Source of the DNA: Bugula neritina
Taxonomy: Eukaryota > Bryozoa > Gymnolaemata > Cheilostomatida > Bugulidae
Assembly (NCBI GenBank): GCA_964035545.1
Contig: OZ037773.1
Span: 549,251-613,250 of the forward strand
Direction of reading: 5' to 3'
DNA length: 64,000 nt
Shown here: piece after piece, positions 1-13,300 of the stretch
How the letters are laid out: every line of letters begins with the position of its first letter
How positions within the stretch are numbered: the first letter of the stretch is position 1
Translations under genes and position numbers: made by a program
Notes under the pieces: model-generated
What the model was told of the DNA's origin: nothing
What the model saw: the letters and a program-made list of their open reading frames with translations, nothing else
Databases searched by the model: none

Positions 1-2082
1 ACTGACATAACTATTTGTAAGTGATTTGTTTTGAGGGGTTTAAATAGGTTAGGAACAGCAAGAAGGAAATTGTAATTTCTGCTAAATTCCTCATGCTCTA
101 AGACATTTACATCACGGCATATTATAAAATTTTGATTTTATTTAGAAAACACTTCGTTGGCTGTAGGATTCAATAAATAAAAAACTTGCTCAAGATACAA
201 AAAGGAATAAATAGAAAAAGACCTTGAAAATGCGTAACCTCGGGTCAGCACGAGACCTTTTTACATAAATCATTGAACTGTGTCTACCAAAAGAATCAAA
301 CAATGCTGCCGAAATTATTGCATAACTCAAAGGTACCATCCATAATAATAATATTTAGATTGAGTTTTTGTGCTTGTCGGATATAGGTGATTGTTCAGAT
401 ATCAATATTCAGATTTGCACCTTTAGTCCGTAATGATTCGTTGTGTATGTGCAGCGCACTGTACCGTGCCTACATTGATGCTAATAATATAATTGCAAGC
501 TCCATATCAATTGGAATGTGGGTTACACCATTTCACGCATCAATGAACCCGTTGCGTAGTACCGGTGACGTCAATTATAAACATAATAATATAATGTTCG
601 CATTAGAATATTCTCGCGCAGTACGTAGGCCTGCTGTAGATCATCGTCTGTAGAATTATACATTGTATTTCAGTATTGATCTACGAAATAATCAATATAC
701 TAGCAAATGCCGAGAACAAAGTTGAAGTGTTACTGCACAGCCTCTATTATTTGCAGCATCGCTTATTTTAAGTACAGCTGTGTGACTAACAAACGTTAAT
801 AAACATGGCATTCTTGTTGCTCTGTAGTTGCTCAGAAACTTAATCATACAAATTTTCAGCCTCATATTGAAAATTTGAATCAAAGGAATGTGGTAGATGT
901 ACATCCTATTTGTAATTAGCAATTGATTCGTAATTTGACTACAATAGTATTAAAATATTACAGTATATTATTATTTATATAATATTATATATGACATTAT
1001 AAGTTGACTATTGGGTGAGGGGCTTAATGTAACCGGCATTGGTGATGTCAGGAAATCATCAAATCATAATTTCATCTGTGCTACAGCCCTAAGTCCCTGT
1101 AATAAATAGGCGAGGTGGGGGGGGGGGTTCTTTTAAGGGTGGAAATGTCAAGATAGCATGAGTTCAACAAGTATTGAGCATAACTGTTACCAGACTTTGT
1201 AAGTGAATCTTGTTTTACTCTGGTGTACTGTCTAGAAAACCAGTAATACCTCATATGTCTTGGTTTATATACAGGCTGCTTAGTGTACTATAGTGGTCCC
1301 TAACAAACCAAAGAGGTGGGTCAAGCTGGGGCACTGCTGGGTTCATTCGCTATGAACAATTCTCAGCTCTATAGTGGCATGTGGTGATACAGCAGAATTT
1401 TTATGACTGTGTGAAATAACCACACATCCTTGAGAGTAAACCTTTCCTAAGTTACACAGCAGCAGCAACAGCAGCATTAATCCCTTAATTTTACTCTCTT
1501 GCATAATATTTAAAACAATTAATACGGTGTATACAGAGTGTCTATATATTATTATGAGTAGTTTTCACATTGAAGAATATAACGTAGCAAACTAAAGTGG
1601 AATTTTTGTATACTGAGTACAATTATGGTAAATTATTAAAATTACCCTTACCTAGCCATAATTAGAACTAACCTTATGCGATTTTCAACTGAGCTTTGTG
1701 ATCTGGCGTACACACATAGCTATCAGTTGGTATGTTACAGTATATATACTGCAGGCTCACTTGAAAGTATATTTTTACTGCAACGTTGTGCAGTTATTAC
1801 GCTGCGTTAGGTAATATCTAAAGTCTAAAGGCTGTTGAACCAAATTGCTACACAATTTCTTTTCCAAAGATTTAATTAATAAACTGGCAATCTAGCTTAG
1901 CCAACACTTGGTTAGTAATATAGTATTAGAGAGACAGCTGTTGGTAGAAGCAGGTTAGATTCGGAGTTATTAGTGAGTATATGCTTGTTTAGTATAATAG
2001 ATAGAGGGAATTTATGTAGAGTGTAGGTTTACATAGAAGGGGTTGTTTGAAGTTTTAGTGTTATACTGTCAAAATATACTGT
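1..2082. other. Intergenic stretch, no gene supported
   Basis: AT-rich sequence with no reading frame flanked by convincing splice sites and no recognised protein. A perfect CRE-like octamer (TGACGTCA, 566-573) lies in a slightly GC-richer patch at 380-660. A short poly-G run is at about 1118-1127 and a CAG/CAA cluster at 1460-1475. The reading frame at 387-653 has no family signature. Confidence 0.6.
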
Positions 2083-2410
2083 CTGTCTGTTACTATTATT
2101 ATTGCCATGGTTACTATTACCATAATTACTATTACTACAGTTATTATATTACTATATTCACTATTAGTATAGTCACTATTACTAAAGTTAATATTACTAG
2201 TAGACAGTAGTTACTATCATTATTAGTCACTATTGCTAGAATGTTGCTATTGCTAGTGTAGTCCCTATTGCTAGAACTATTGCTATAGTTACTATTACTA
2301 CAGTTACTATTACTACTGTCACTATATTACTATAGTAGCTAGTAGCTACTATTACTATAGCTATACTATTACTATATATATTGACCATTACAATAATCAC
2401 TATTGCTACA
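2083..2410. repeat. Degenerate ACT/ATT trinucleotide repeat
   Basis: About 330 bases of imperfect TACTAT/TATTAC-type repeats. The reading frame through the complementary strand is low-complexity Ile/Val and is not a gene. Similar tracts recur at 9.0-9.7, 15.3-15.8, 31.6-32.2 and 52.4-53.2 kb. Confidence 0.8.
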
Positions 2411-4443
2411 ATCACGACGGTAGAATGTCTCCTGCTTTTAAGAAAAGACACTTTCAAGGAGTGAAACACTGCATAGCCTTGCCGTGATCTTTATGTAACC
2501 TTTTTGGTACTTCATTGGCTAGTCAACTCAGCTTTGGTTTTACTGGACTTTTTAAAGTAGAGTTTTTCTCAACTCCTACAATCAGCGAAATTACGTGTAG
2601 ATATTTGAGATTTAACCTGAATTCCTGAGTTAATTCTCTATATCTGCACCTAATTCTTCTGTAACTACATCAAACTCAGACTATATATTACCTAATTCTT
2701 TTGTTACAACCCAAGAGCTGTAGACTGTGGGAAGAAAGTTGATGACTCATACTAACAGAGTTATTACAGATACAGCTATACAGGTAGGTGAAGAGATTAT
2801 ACAATATTTACATATGTAAATACTACAATAGTCTCAATAGTATTCAATTATCTCCCCTGCCACTCCCAGACAGAGGCTGTTTCTAGGACTTTGATTGCTT
2901 GTAGACAAGCTCAACTCATAGAAACAAAATATTTGTCAGCAAATATGTATTCACTGATTTTCTGATAAATTTAATCAGCAAGTCAAACACAAGTTGCTGA
3001 ATTCATGTAGACAATCCAATCAGCATCTGATTGGTTGTCTTTGTTCGTGGCAAGTGATGATTATATTTTCAATAAAATTAATGGAAGCAAATCCTTCAGT
3101 TATCCTTAGAACTGTTGAATTGAGAAACATTTTATTAAATGGATTTTACAATGATTGTGGTTTCCATCACCCTGCATGGTAGAGTTAATCTTATATTATA
3201 CTATACAATATTGAATAATTGTACAATAATTCCTGCATCCAAACATATGAATGTATATTTATCACTACTTCTACTAAACATAATGGGTGTAATTATTTGT
3301 GAATAACTAATTTGAGAAGGTTTTATGAACCTAAGAGTATAAGTTATTTTGATATTACAAGAACATGCTAGCTGTAATTTACTATTGAGAAATGAATTAT
3401 TACTTATAACAATTTCATTGTTGTATAACTTAGTTTTATAAATGCTTAAGTTTTATCATACAGTATTATGATAAAATATGAAGTTTGCATACAACTGAAA
3501 TTCAGTAAGAATATGATTACTGTAGAGTTTTATAATATAATTATGTATTAACCTACTTCTCTTTTGTATATATTCTATAAAAAATTCCGGCTTCAAATTT
3601 ACATATTACTGTTCATACTTTTGACTGTAAAAGATTAATATTCTTATATAATATAATCAAATATACTTTTAATGTATAACATAATAATATAAACATGATA
3701 TATACAACAACTATTTCTGTACAAGAATATAATATAAAGATTCTGTCAAAAGGTATTTAAATAAATGGTGCAATAATAAAATATAATTACAGTTAAAAGA
3801 AGAAAGTATATACATTGGCAGCTTATAATATGTTTCTACTTTTATGGTGAAAATTGAGAAAAAATAAATATTGCAATGTTTTTATTATAATTTCAAAACC
3901 ATGAAACATAATTGAGAGTTTCGCTAGATGTAGTGACAGCACCTATGTGACGGCTGCAGCTGATTGGCTGTAAGAAAAGCTCCAGACGAGCACTAGCTAT
4001 TCCATGATAACCAGTGTTGCTGGAGTGAGTTGAGCTCAAGAGAAAATCTATCAGAGAAAGGAGGTATATTTCAGTGAGAAGTCATTGAACTTTGACCTGC
4101 TTTGCAGCGCAAGACATCAATCAATATCTTACTCACTAATCTAACTGAGTTGAATTTATAAATGAACTAAACTTCATTTTACTGCTTAGATATGGGTTTA
4201 AGTATATAACTGGCTAATAGAATAGAACAAACAGATACACCTAAATCCCATTGGTACCCTGAACTATATAATAATATCAAATCTGCAATAATTTTTTAAT
4301 TGCAAAATTAAAATTTTCACTAAAAGCATTATAGATCTTATATAATGCATGCAGCAACTATTTCATATTTTATATTTATTTGCAAAAATTGAAATAAATT
4401 TATATATTTGTAAAATATAATATAGCAAACATGCAATATCTAA
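2411..4443. other. Intergenic stretch, no gene supported
   Basis: AT-rich sequence without recognisable coding exons. A patch at 3930-4110 is richer in GC and contains an inverted CCAAT motif (gattggctg, about 3962). It could be a promoter or 5' untranslated region, but nothing adjacent can be called a gene. Confidence 0.5.
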
Positions 4444-6139
<1,696 letters not shown>

Positions 6140-6147
6140 GTCTAGAG

Positions 6148-6439
6148 TAGTGGTGTCCAGCCTTTTTGGATTGAGGGCCACTGAAATAGAATTTTCTATT
6201 GTGCAAATTTTGCTTAGTCTGGGGGGCACAGCATCAGCAGTTTTCTAATTACTTTTATTTAAACTCCTATGAAATATTAAACACAATGAAGTCTCAATGA
6301 TTATATTGCATGTTTTAGCATACATAAAAAAAAGACATTTAAAAGGTGGTTTGCCCACTCTAATTCATATATGTACACAAAATAATTGTATCTGTTATGC
6401 CTTTGAGGGTCACATTAGTGTATAGGCTGGGCAGCCCTG
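6148..6439. mobile_element. hAT-type MITE, 292 bp
   Basis: Non-coding element bounded by an 8-bp target duplication with 7 of 8 bases matching: GTCTAGAG at 6140-6147 and GTCTAGAT at 6440-6447. This fits the NTCTAGAN target preferred by many hAT elements. The terminal inverted repeats (TAGTGGTGTCCAGCC at the left; the complement of GGCTGGGCAGCCCTG at the right) match at 11 of 15 positions. The interior reads like other 'ggtgtccagcc...gggccac' hAT MITEs. No transposase is present, so it would depend on an element elsewhere. Confidence 0.75.
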
Positions 6440-6447
6440 GTCTAGAT

Positions 6448-7987
6448 GTAGGAGGATACTACAGTTCATAGCTGGTGTTCTCAGTCAACCGCAGGTACGT
6501 TTCTCTCTGTTTTATAGAAATAATGTTATAGGCCTATACTAGCAGTTTTTGTATAATTGAATAGTAGTCAAAGTGATTGCCCAGGAGCTAGTAATTACCT
6601 AATCCCAGTTTAATTAGGCTACACTCAATAAATGCATGGTTTTAATTCCTTTTCCTCATGGGTTGATATGCATGTTTTCCATACAACTAACGGTTGCACT
6701 AAGAATTATGGCTACGCTTATCAACAGCATGATGTACTACACTCTACAGTACTTGTTATTTGTTAATATACAGTAAGCTAGTAAGAAAAAATACTCCATA
6801 TCATTTGTTATTAATTTCAACTACTGTAGTTCAAAGCCATATATATTAGTAATCCCAAAATAATAATCCAGTGATTATAAAGCAGTTTGTTGGGATTATC
6901 TGTTCAGAGAGGAAGAACCATAGGAAGGGGATAGTGTGCAGATAATGATCACACAGAGCATTGGTTTCTAAGACACAGTTTATTGACCTAGCTGCAAGCC
7001 TATTCTATTGCAAATTATGTTGCAAACTTTGAACATGAAGGTACTTGCAGGTGAAAAATGCTGAGTGGAATTAGTTACGACATCGCAAATAATTTGATAA
7101 TAATTTACATCAGTTCCACAGTGCTATATATTTACATAGAAATTGCTCCAGGGGCTCAACATACACTACCTTAGCACCTATAAGTTTGCCACACCAGATG
7201 TAATACTCTGCAGAATGTTTACCAACAGGAAATGATGTGAGGATCTGATTTCCAGACTGAGCACCAAAATGCTATACAACTAATTAGTATTTCAAAGAGA
7301 TTCTTCCACCATAACTTTGCAGTACAGGGAGATTATGAAATTACAGCAAAGACAATTACTTTCTGTAGGTTTGCTATTCCTCAGCCTGTACTGACCAGCC
7401 TTTGGTGCACAACACTAACCGATTATAGAGGTTGTATTATGGAGATTTGTCAGCATAAGACTAAGTCTGCTGCAGCTATAATCAGTTTAGCAGCAGTGGA
7501 GGCAGAGGTGAAAGTAGGTCATCAGCCTGCTGCCGGTAGATGTCATTAGCAGCAATGTATTGTTAGTGTCAACATTTCACAGTGAAGCTAGTATGCTGCT
7601 ATATAATATACTAACTCAGGTACAGTCTAATGTGCAGCCACTGTAGACAAATATGTGTCAATTACTTTCAGCTACAAGGCTTTCAGCTGCTAGAGAGAAA
7701 CATTTCATCTGTTAACTCAAGAAACTATATTTAGTAATGCAAATATAAGTGGTGACTTTATATAACAGCTCAAAGAAATATCTAAAATAAAACAGCTAAG
7801 CTATCCATGCAGGAAACAACAGGAAAATATGTGACAAATAGATATATATATATATTACATTTGTTACGCTACTACATAAGATGTGTAAACATTAAGTATA
7901 TATCTTATACATCCAGAGCTCTGTAAAATCAGCTGGGAATTGACAAGAAGGTTAGTTGAACAAAGATCTGTAGCTTGACTGAAGGGG
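6448..7987. other. Probable 3' untranslated region plus intergenic DNA
   Basis: No coding exon is visible. On the minus strand this follows the stop codon of the small membrane-protein gene (7988). The first canonical AATAAA on that strand is at 6984-6979, so about 1 kb may be its 3' untranslated region. That end point is inferred. Confidence 0.4.
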
Positions 7988-9845
7988 TTAGTTACTCTGG
8001 CCATGACACTTGTACTTCCAGATGAAGAATGAGGAGACGTTCAGGATTGCCATAAACACAAGAAAGCCAACAACGTACACAGCATCCAGTCTGTAGGGAT
8101 AATCCTTCAGCACTGAAATTATACAACATAGTCTAGAGCTGAAATGTTCCCTAATTTCAACTCATTTAAACCTGAAAAGTTGGTGAAACATCAGTTGGCA
8201 TAAATGACAACTTTATTTTAGGCTTTTACTAAAAAAACTCCAAATAAAATGTTTAACACACTGATTAGATGAGCAACAACAAACTAATATGATACTATTG
8301 GCTAGTATTCCAAATAACAAGGTGAAAGGCATTTACTAATATTTCCTATAAAACTATAAAGTTTATAATCACCATCCCTGTGAGAAAGGATTTTTGTTAA
8401 ATCAAGCTAAAGACTTATTCAGATGGGGCACAAGAGAATTTAGAGAATATTGATATTAGAACACAGGCCAAGACAAAACTATTCAAACATTAAGAGAACC
8501 AATAAGACTATGTGCAACACAGCAAAATAACATTTTAAACAATGAAGATATGCTCAAACAAATGATTGTGAGAACAGTTACCAACAATTGGCATTACACT
8601 GATTGAATTTATTTGTAAACTATATACTGATAATGTTAACTGTAAGTTTTTGGAGGCTTTTTCAAGGTGAAATTTAATTTTGATACAAGTCAGCCTGTGT
8701 CTAGACAGGGAAAGTAAATCAAGGAAATATCTGAGCTGAATGACTATGAGTTTTATCACATTGTCCTTGTGCTTGTGTGAGGGCATGGGGTTAGGATTTG
8801 AATTTTTTGAATTGTTCAAATTGAAAGCCCATCTAATATACCATCATAACTAATTTGAAAACATCTTTGATCCAGCAAAATGAAAATCCATTAATTTTTA
8901 GCAAAGGTTCAAATTAAAGCAAAATTTAATACAATTACAAGTACATACTAGTAAATCTTACCAATTAATATTATCGTAATTATTGGACTTAGTATTATAA
9001 TTAAAGTATGAGTATGAGTACCAGTATCATTATCAATTTGAGTATCTCTCTTATCCGTTATCACTATATTTTTTATCACTAGCATGACTAATCACTATCA
9101 GTATCAGTAATGAGTTTGAGCTGATGGTCAATGATGGTAGTACTAGTAACACTAACATATTGATATAGGTCATACCCACTGTTATGAGATAATAAATTTA
9201 TTAAAATTAAATGACAGTTAAGAAATTGTACCCATAGTCACTATCATAGATGACAATGTGAGTGTATCATCATCACTATCAGCATGAGCATCACTATGAC
9301 TCTCAATGTCGGTGTAACTTGACCTGTATTAGATGTGACAATCACTATGAGTATGAGTAAGAAAAAACCATAGTGATAGCAATATTTGATACGTGAGTGT
9401 CATATTTATCGTGAAAATTGAATATCAAACTCGGTCAGTCATTCACTTTCACATTGTCATAAATACAACTATGAATTAAGCACAAGCCCAAGGTGATTGT
9501 CATTACAGTTACACTTACTTAATACATTTGCCTTTGGCTTTGCGACGCTAACACTAACAGTAACAGTTAATTATCATAATAATGATAATCATAATGATAA
9601 TACTGTCACTGTTATACTCAATTTTTATCTTATAGTTCTACTCACTACTCAGTATTATTAGTACTACTACGGCTACTACTAGTACTACTGCAACTTCAAA
9701 TTCAAGTTCAACTTGAAGTTGAACTTCATTTTCAACTTGTGTCAAATTGAAATTAGCCTAAACACTTACCATGGCGAGCTGCATAACATCCTTGTTGCAA
9801 AAAGCATACCATGATTGAAAGCACAGTTAACATCTTAGTATACAT
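7988..9845 (-). CDS. Small single-pass membrane protein, two exons (66 aa)
   Basis: Exons are 9845-9770 and 8112-7988 on the minus strand, joined by an intron with a GTAAGTG donor and an AATTTCAG acceptor. Both ends are phase 1, giving 66 codons and a TAA stop. Exon 1 encodes a classic signal peptide: a short basic start, a hydrophobic core rich in Leu/Val/Ile, then a small-residue site near CYAA. Exon 2 encodes a short lumenal segment (LKDYPYRLDA), one strongly hydrophobic helix (VYVVGFLVFMAILN...) and a tiny basic tail (WKYKCHGQSN). Predicted topology is type I, in the secretory pathway or at the cell surface. In-frame ATG codons downstream of the chosen start would still leave a signal peptide. 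I do not recognise the family. A symmetric middle exon in the 1.66-kb intron cannot be excluded, though I saw none. Confidence 0.65.
8985..9700. repeat. Degenerate tetra/trinucleotide repeat in intron
   Basis: Imperfect repeats of atcactatgagtat and attatcataatgat types, inside the single intron of the small membrane-protein gene. There is a local palindrome of aacttgaagttgaactt at about 9710-9726. Confidence 0.6.
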
Positions 9846-10361
9846 CCTAAAGGTTTGACTTTGAGTGCTAACACAAGTAATTAGAAAATATCAAAATTTA
9901 GAAATGTTTTCTCACTATCAGCAACTGAAACTACAACCAAGACTGAAGCTTACGAACTCCGGCAAATCTAACAGTATTGTAATCTCGCAGGTACCGAATT
10001 GTCATCATATGATTTATATCACGCAGACTAGAGTCAACTCGGACTATTATCAAAACCGTGTTTCAGAAAGGATAACTTTAAAAAATAAAAATAGAACATC
10101 TCTGCTCTACACGTGATTACTTGTTAAATCTGGAGTTGTGCTTTCATTTCAGTACTCCGTTGCAACATGACCAACCATAACCTTGACCTTGACCAAAGCT
10201 TTGTCCAATCACACTCTAATAATCCAGCACTATTTTCAAATCAAACTCACTCTTCAATTTACTTGCGAAGTTAAAAATTATATATAATTTTAAGAGTTTG
10301 ATTTGTTTTTAACATTCCTTACGCAGCATTCTAATGTCTATTTTATAACACAACATTTAGA
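9846..10361. promoter_or_regulatory. Candidate bidirectional promoter
   Basis: The 516 bases lie between two divergent start codons: the small membrane protein leftward (9845) and the ARHGAP11A homologue rightward (10362). A CCAAT box at 10205-10209 lies 30 bases before TTCAAA (10235-10240), the complement of the CHR element TTTGAA. CCAAT plus CHR is the known arrangement in G2/M genes controlled by NF-Y and DREAM/MuvB. The motif match is seen; its use here is inference. No TATA box in a convincing position was found. Confidence 0.4.
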
Positions 10362-13300
10362 ATGTCTTATTTTTATAAATCAATTGATAAACAAGCAGTT
10401 AAAGGTTTTATTTGTGAGGATCTGCGAGTTTTTGGCATTAAAGTACCCAAATTAGAAAAGCTCGAGAAGAAATCTGTAGCTGAAAGTGAATATCAATCTC
10501 AATCTGGGTCTGATATTCATTCCGTAGATGCTAGAAAAACATCATCATCACACATACAAGTAAGAAAATTTTTTGATTGTAACGTTTGTGTTGAATGTGT
10601 GGCCATTGTGTATAGTATTTATTATGAAATACGTTATTGATTGCTGATTTAAATTATCGAGCAAACTGACTGACTGATTTAATTATTTGATAATAAAATA
10701 TTTATTAGAATGAAAAACAGCGTGGTGGTTTTGTATAATATGAAACGGAAGAGAAGGTAAACAAGTATACAGCGATTCTAGTAAAGCAATTAGTTAGCAT
10801 ATTGTCACGTGATTGTCATGAATGTGATTAGCGATAGGATCGCATGATTGTTTCTCAACACGCCCCCTCAAGCATGTGATTCGATAGCTAGTAGCTCCAG
10901 GGCAATTCTGTGATTGGTTTTAGGCAAGCTCTTAGTCATGACATTGGCGGGGTTCTGAGCTCCTCTGATGTGTTGGTATGCTATGGTGGTTTGCTCTCTG
11001 ACAATGTGGAATCTAATGTCAATGTGTTTGCTCCCCTGATGTAAGTATGGTTGTCCCTTAGTGAGGGCAATGGCTCCAAGGTTGTCAGTGAAAAGTGTGT
11101 TAGGGTTAGGCTGTTTCATCTTGAATGTTTTGCACAAAGTCTGTAGGAATAGCATCTTCTTTGTGGCTTCGGCTAATGCCATGTATTCGGCCTCGCATGA
11201 TGATAAGGCCACTGTGGGTTGTCGTCGGCTGTTCCAACTTATAGGGGCTCCACCCAGGGTGAATACATATCCTGTTGTTGATCTTCGTGTGGAGGTTTCT
11301 CCACCCCAATCTGCATCCACATAGCCCACTAGTTCTTGTTGATTGGGAGTGAATCTCAGATTAAATCCTTTTGTACCTTTAAGGTATCGTAGCAGCCGTT
11401 TCAAGGCAGCAATATGTGCAGGTCCAGGTCTTTCTAGGTGTTGGGAGAGCTTCCCAATGATCCATGCTAGGTCTGGACGTGTGGCGGTCATCAGGTATAT
11501 GAGAGAACCTATAACTTGTCTGTAGGGGTAGTCCTTTGAACGCTCATATTCGTCGTCTGTTGCTTTTTCTAGTTGTAAGTCCTTTTCAGCAGGAGTATAT
11601 ACAGGGTTGCAATCTGCCATATTGTAGGTGTTCAGCAGTGTGTCTATGTAGCGCTCCTGTGACATAGTGTACTGGTCCTCATGTCTCTTGAAGTCTATCC
11701 CCAGGAACCAGCTTAATTCTCCTCTATCATCCATGTTGAATTTTTGTTGCATCATAGATTTGGTTTGTGTGATTCTGTTGTCGTCTCGGCAGCAGAGAAG
11801 GATGTCATCAACCCAGAAAAGAATGATGATGTTGGCTGATTTATCTGAAGGGTCCTCTTTTGAGTATAGACAAGGGTCTCCAGCACCAGGTGTGAAGCCT
11901 TGCTCCTTGAGGAAAGTGGTCAGTGTTTGGTGCCAATTGCGTCCGCTTTGCTTGAGGCCATAAATGGATTTGTTGAGACGACAAGAAAGCTTCCCTTGTT
12001 TGTTGGTTTCTTCGTACCCTTCAGGCTGTTGTAGATAAATTTCCTTATCGATTGGTGCGTTTAGGTACGCTCCTTTAACATCTAGTTGATGTATTTTCAT
12101 GTTTTCATTTGCTGCTTTCTGTAACAGCAATCTGATGGATGTGAATCTGGTGGTTGGACTGTAAGTTTCTTCATAGTCAACTCCTTGTATTTGTGAAAAT
12201 CCTTTTGCTACATATCTAGCTTTATGTTGAGTTTCACCTGGCGTTTTTCCCTGTTTGAGGGTATAAACCCATCTGCCCTTGGTCTCTGTCCTGTCTTCAG
12301 GTAACGGCTGGATAGACCAGGTGTTTGAATCACGTAGGGTGTTTATTTCCTTGTCCATGGCTTTCTTCCAGGCTTCTTTATCTTTTGAATTTACAGCTTC
12401 TTGGTAGGACTGTGGTATGTTTGCCATCAGTGAGCAAGCATAGTCAGTGTCTTCTATGTCATAGTCCTGTAGGTATGTAGGAGGCTTTCGTTTCCGTTCC
12501 GATTTACGTGGTCCAGGTTGGTTGGTGGCCTTTGCCGGATCTGGTGCAGGTTCTTGTGGCATGGTATTCTGAGTACCATTTCTGCTGTTTAGTGCGGGTC
12601 CTTGTGGCATGACGTTCATTGCGTCATTTCCGCATATTTGTGCAGGTTCTTGTGGCATGGTATTCTGAGTACCATTTCTGCTGTTTTGTGCGGGTCCTTG
12701 TGGTATGACGTTCATTGCGTCATTTCCGCATATTTGTGCAGGTTCTTGTGGCATGGTATTCTGAGTACCATTTCTGCTGTTTTGTGCGGGTCCTTGTGGT
12801 ATGACGTTCATTGCGTCATTTCCGCATATTTGTGGTATGACATTTCTGGATGTAACAATTTTCTGATTAGGGGTAAGTATAAGGTAGCCTTGGGCCTTTG
12901 TGTTGACACCAAGATATATGCCGCTTTGTCCGCGGTCACTGAGTTTTAACTTATTTCCCTCTGAGTAGAATGTGCATTGGGATCCAAAATTGTGGATTTT
13001 CCTCATGTCGGGTAGCGTGCCTGTGAATAATTCATAGGCTGTCTTTCCCGTCCGTCTCTGGTAGCTTCGGTTTCTTAGGTACTTGGCATGGTCAGCGGCG
13101 AAACTCCAGAAAGTCTTGGGGAGATTTGAATCTTTGAGTAGGCATCGTGCTGTGTCCATTATGGTGCGCCAAGTCCTCTCTGATTTACCATTCTGGTAGG
13201 ATGAGTAGGGTGCTGTAGTGGTGTGTTTGATTCCCCTCTCGCGTAGCACGGCTTCAAATGGCTGTCCAAGGTACTCCATGCCGTTGTCAGTATGGATCTC

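Noticed and set aside
12602-12949. 115-codon frame opposite the copia pol gene
   Set aside because: Shadow of the 96-bp in-frame repeat on the coding strand; other plus-strand frames at 11.0-14.1 kb are shadows as well.
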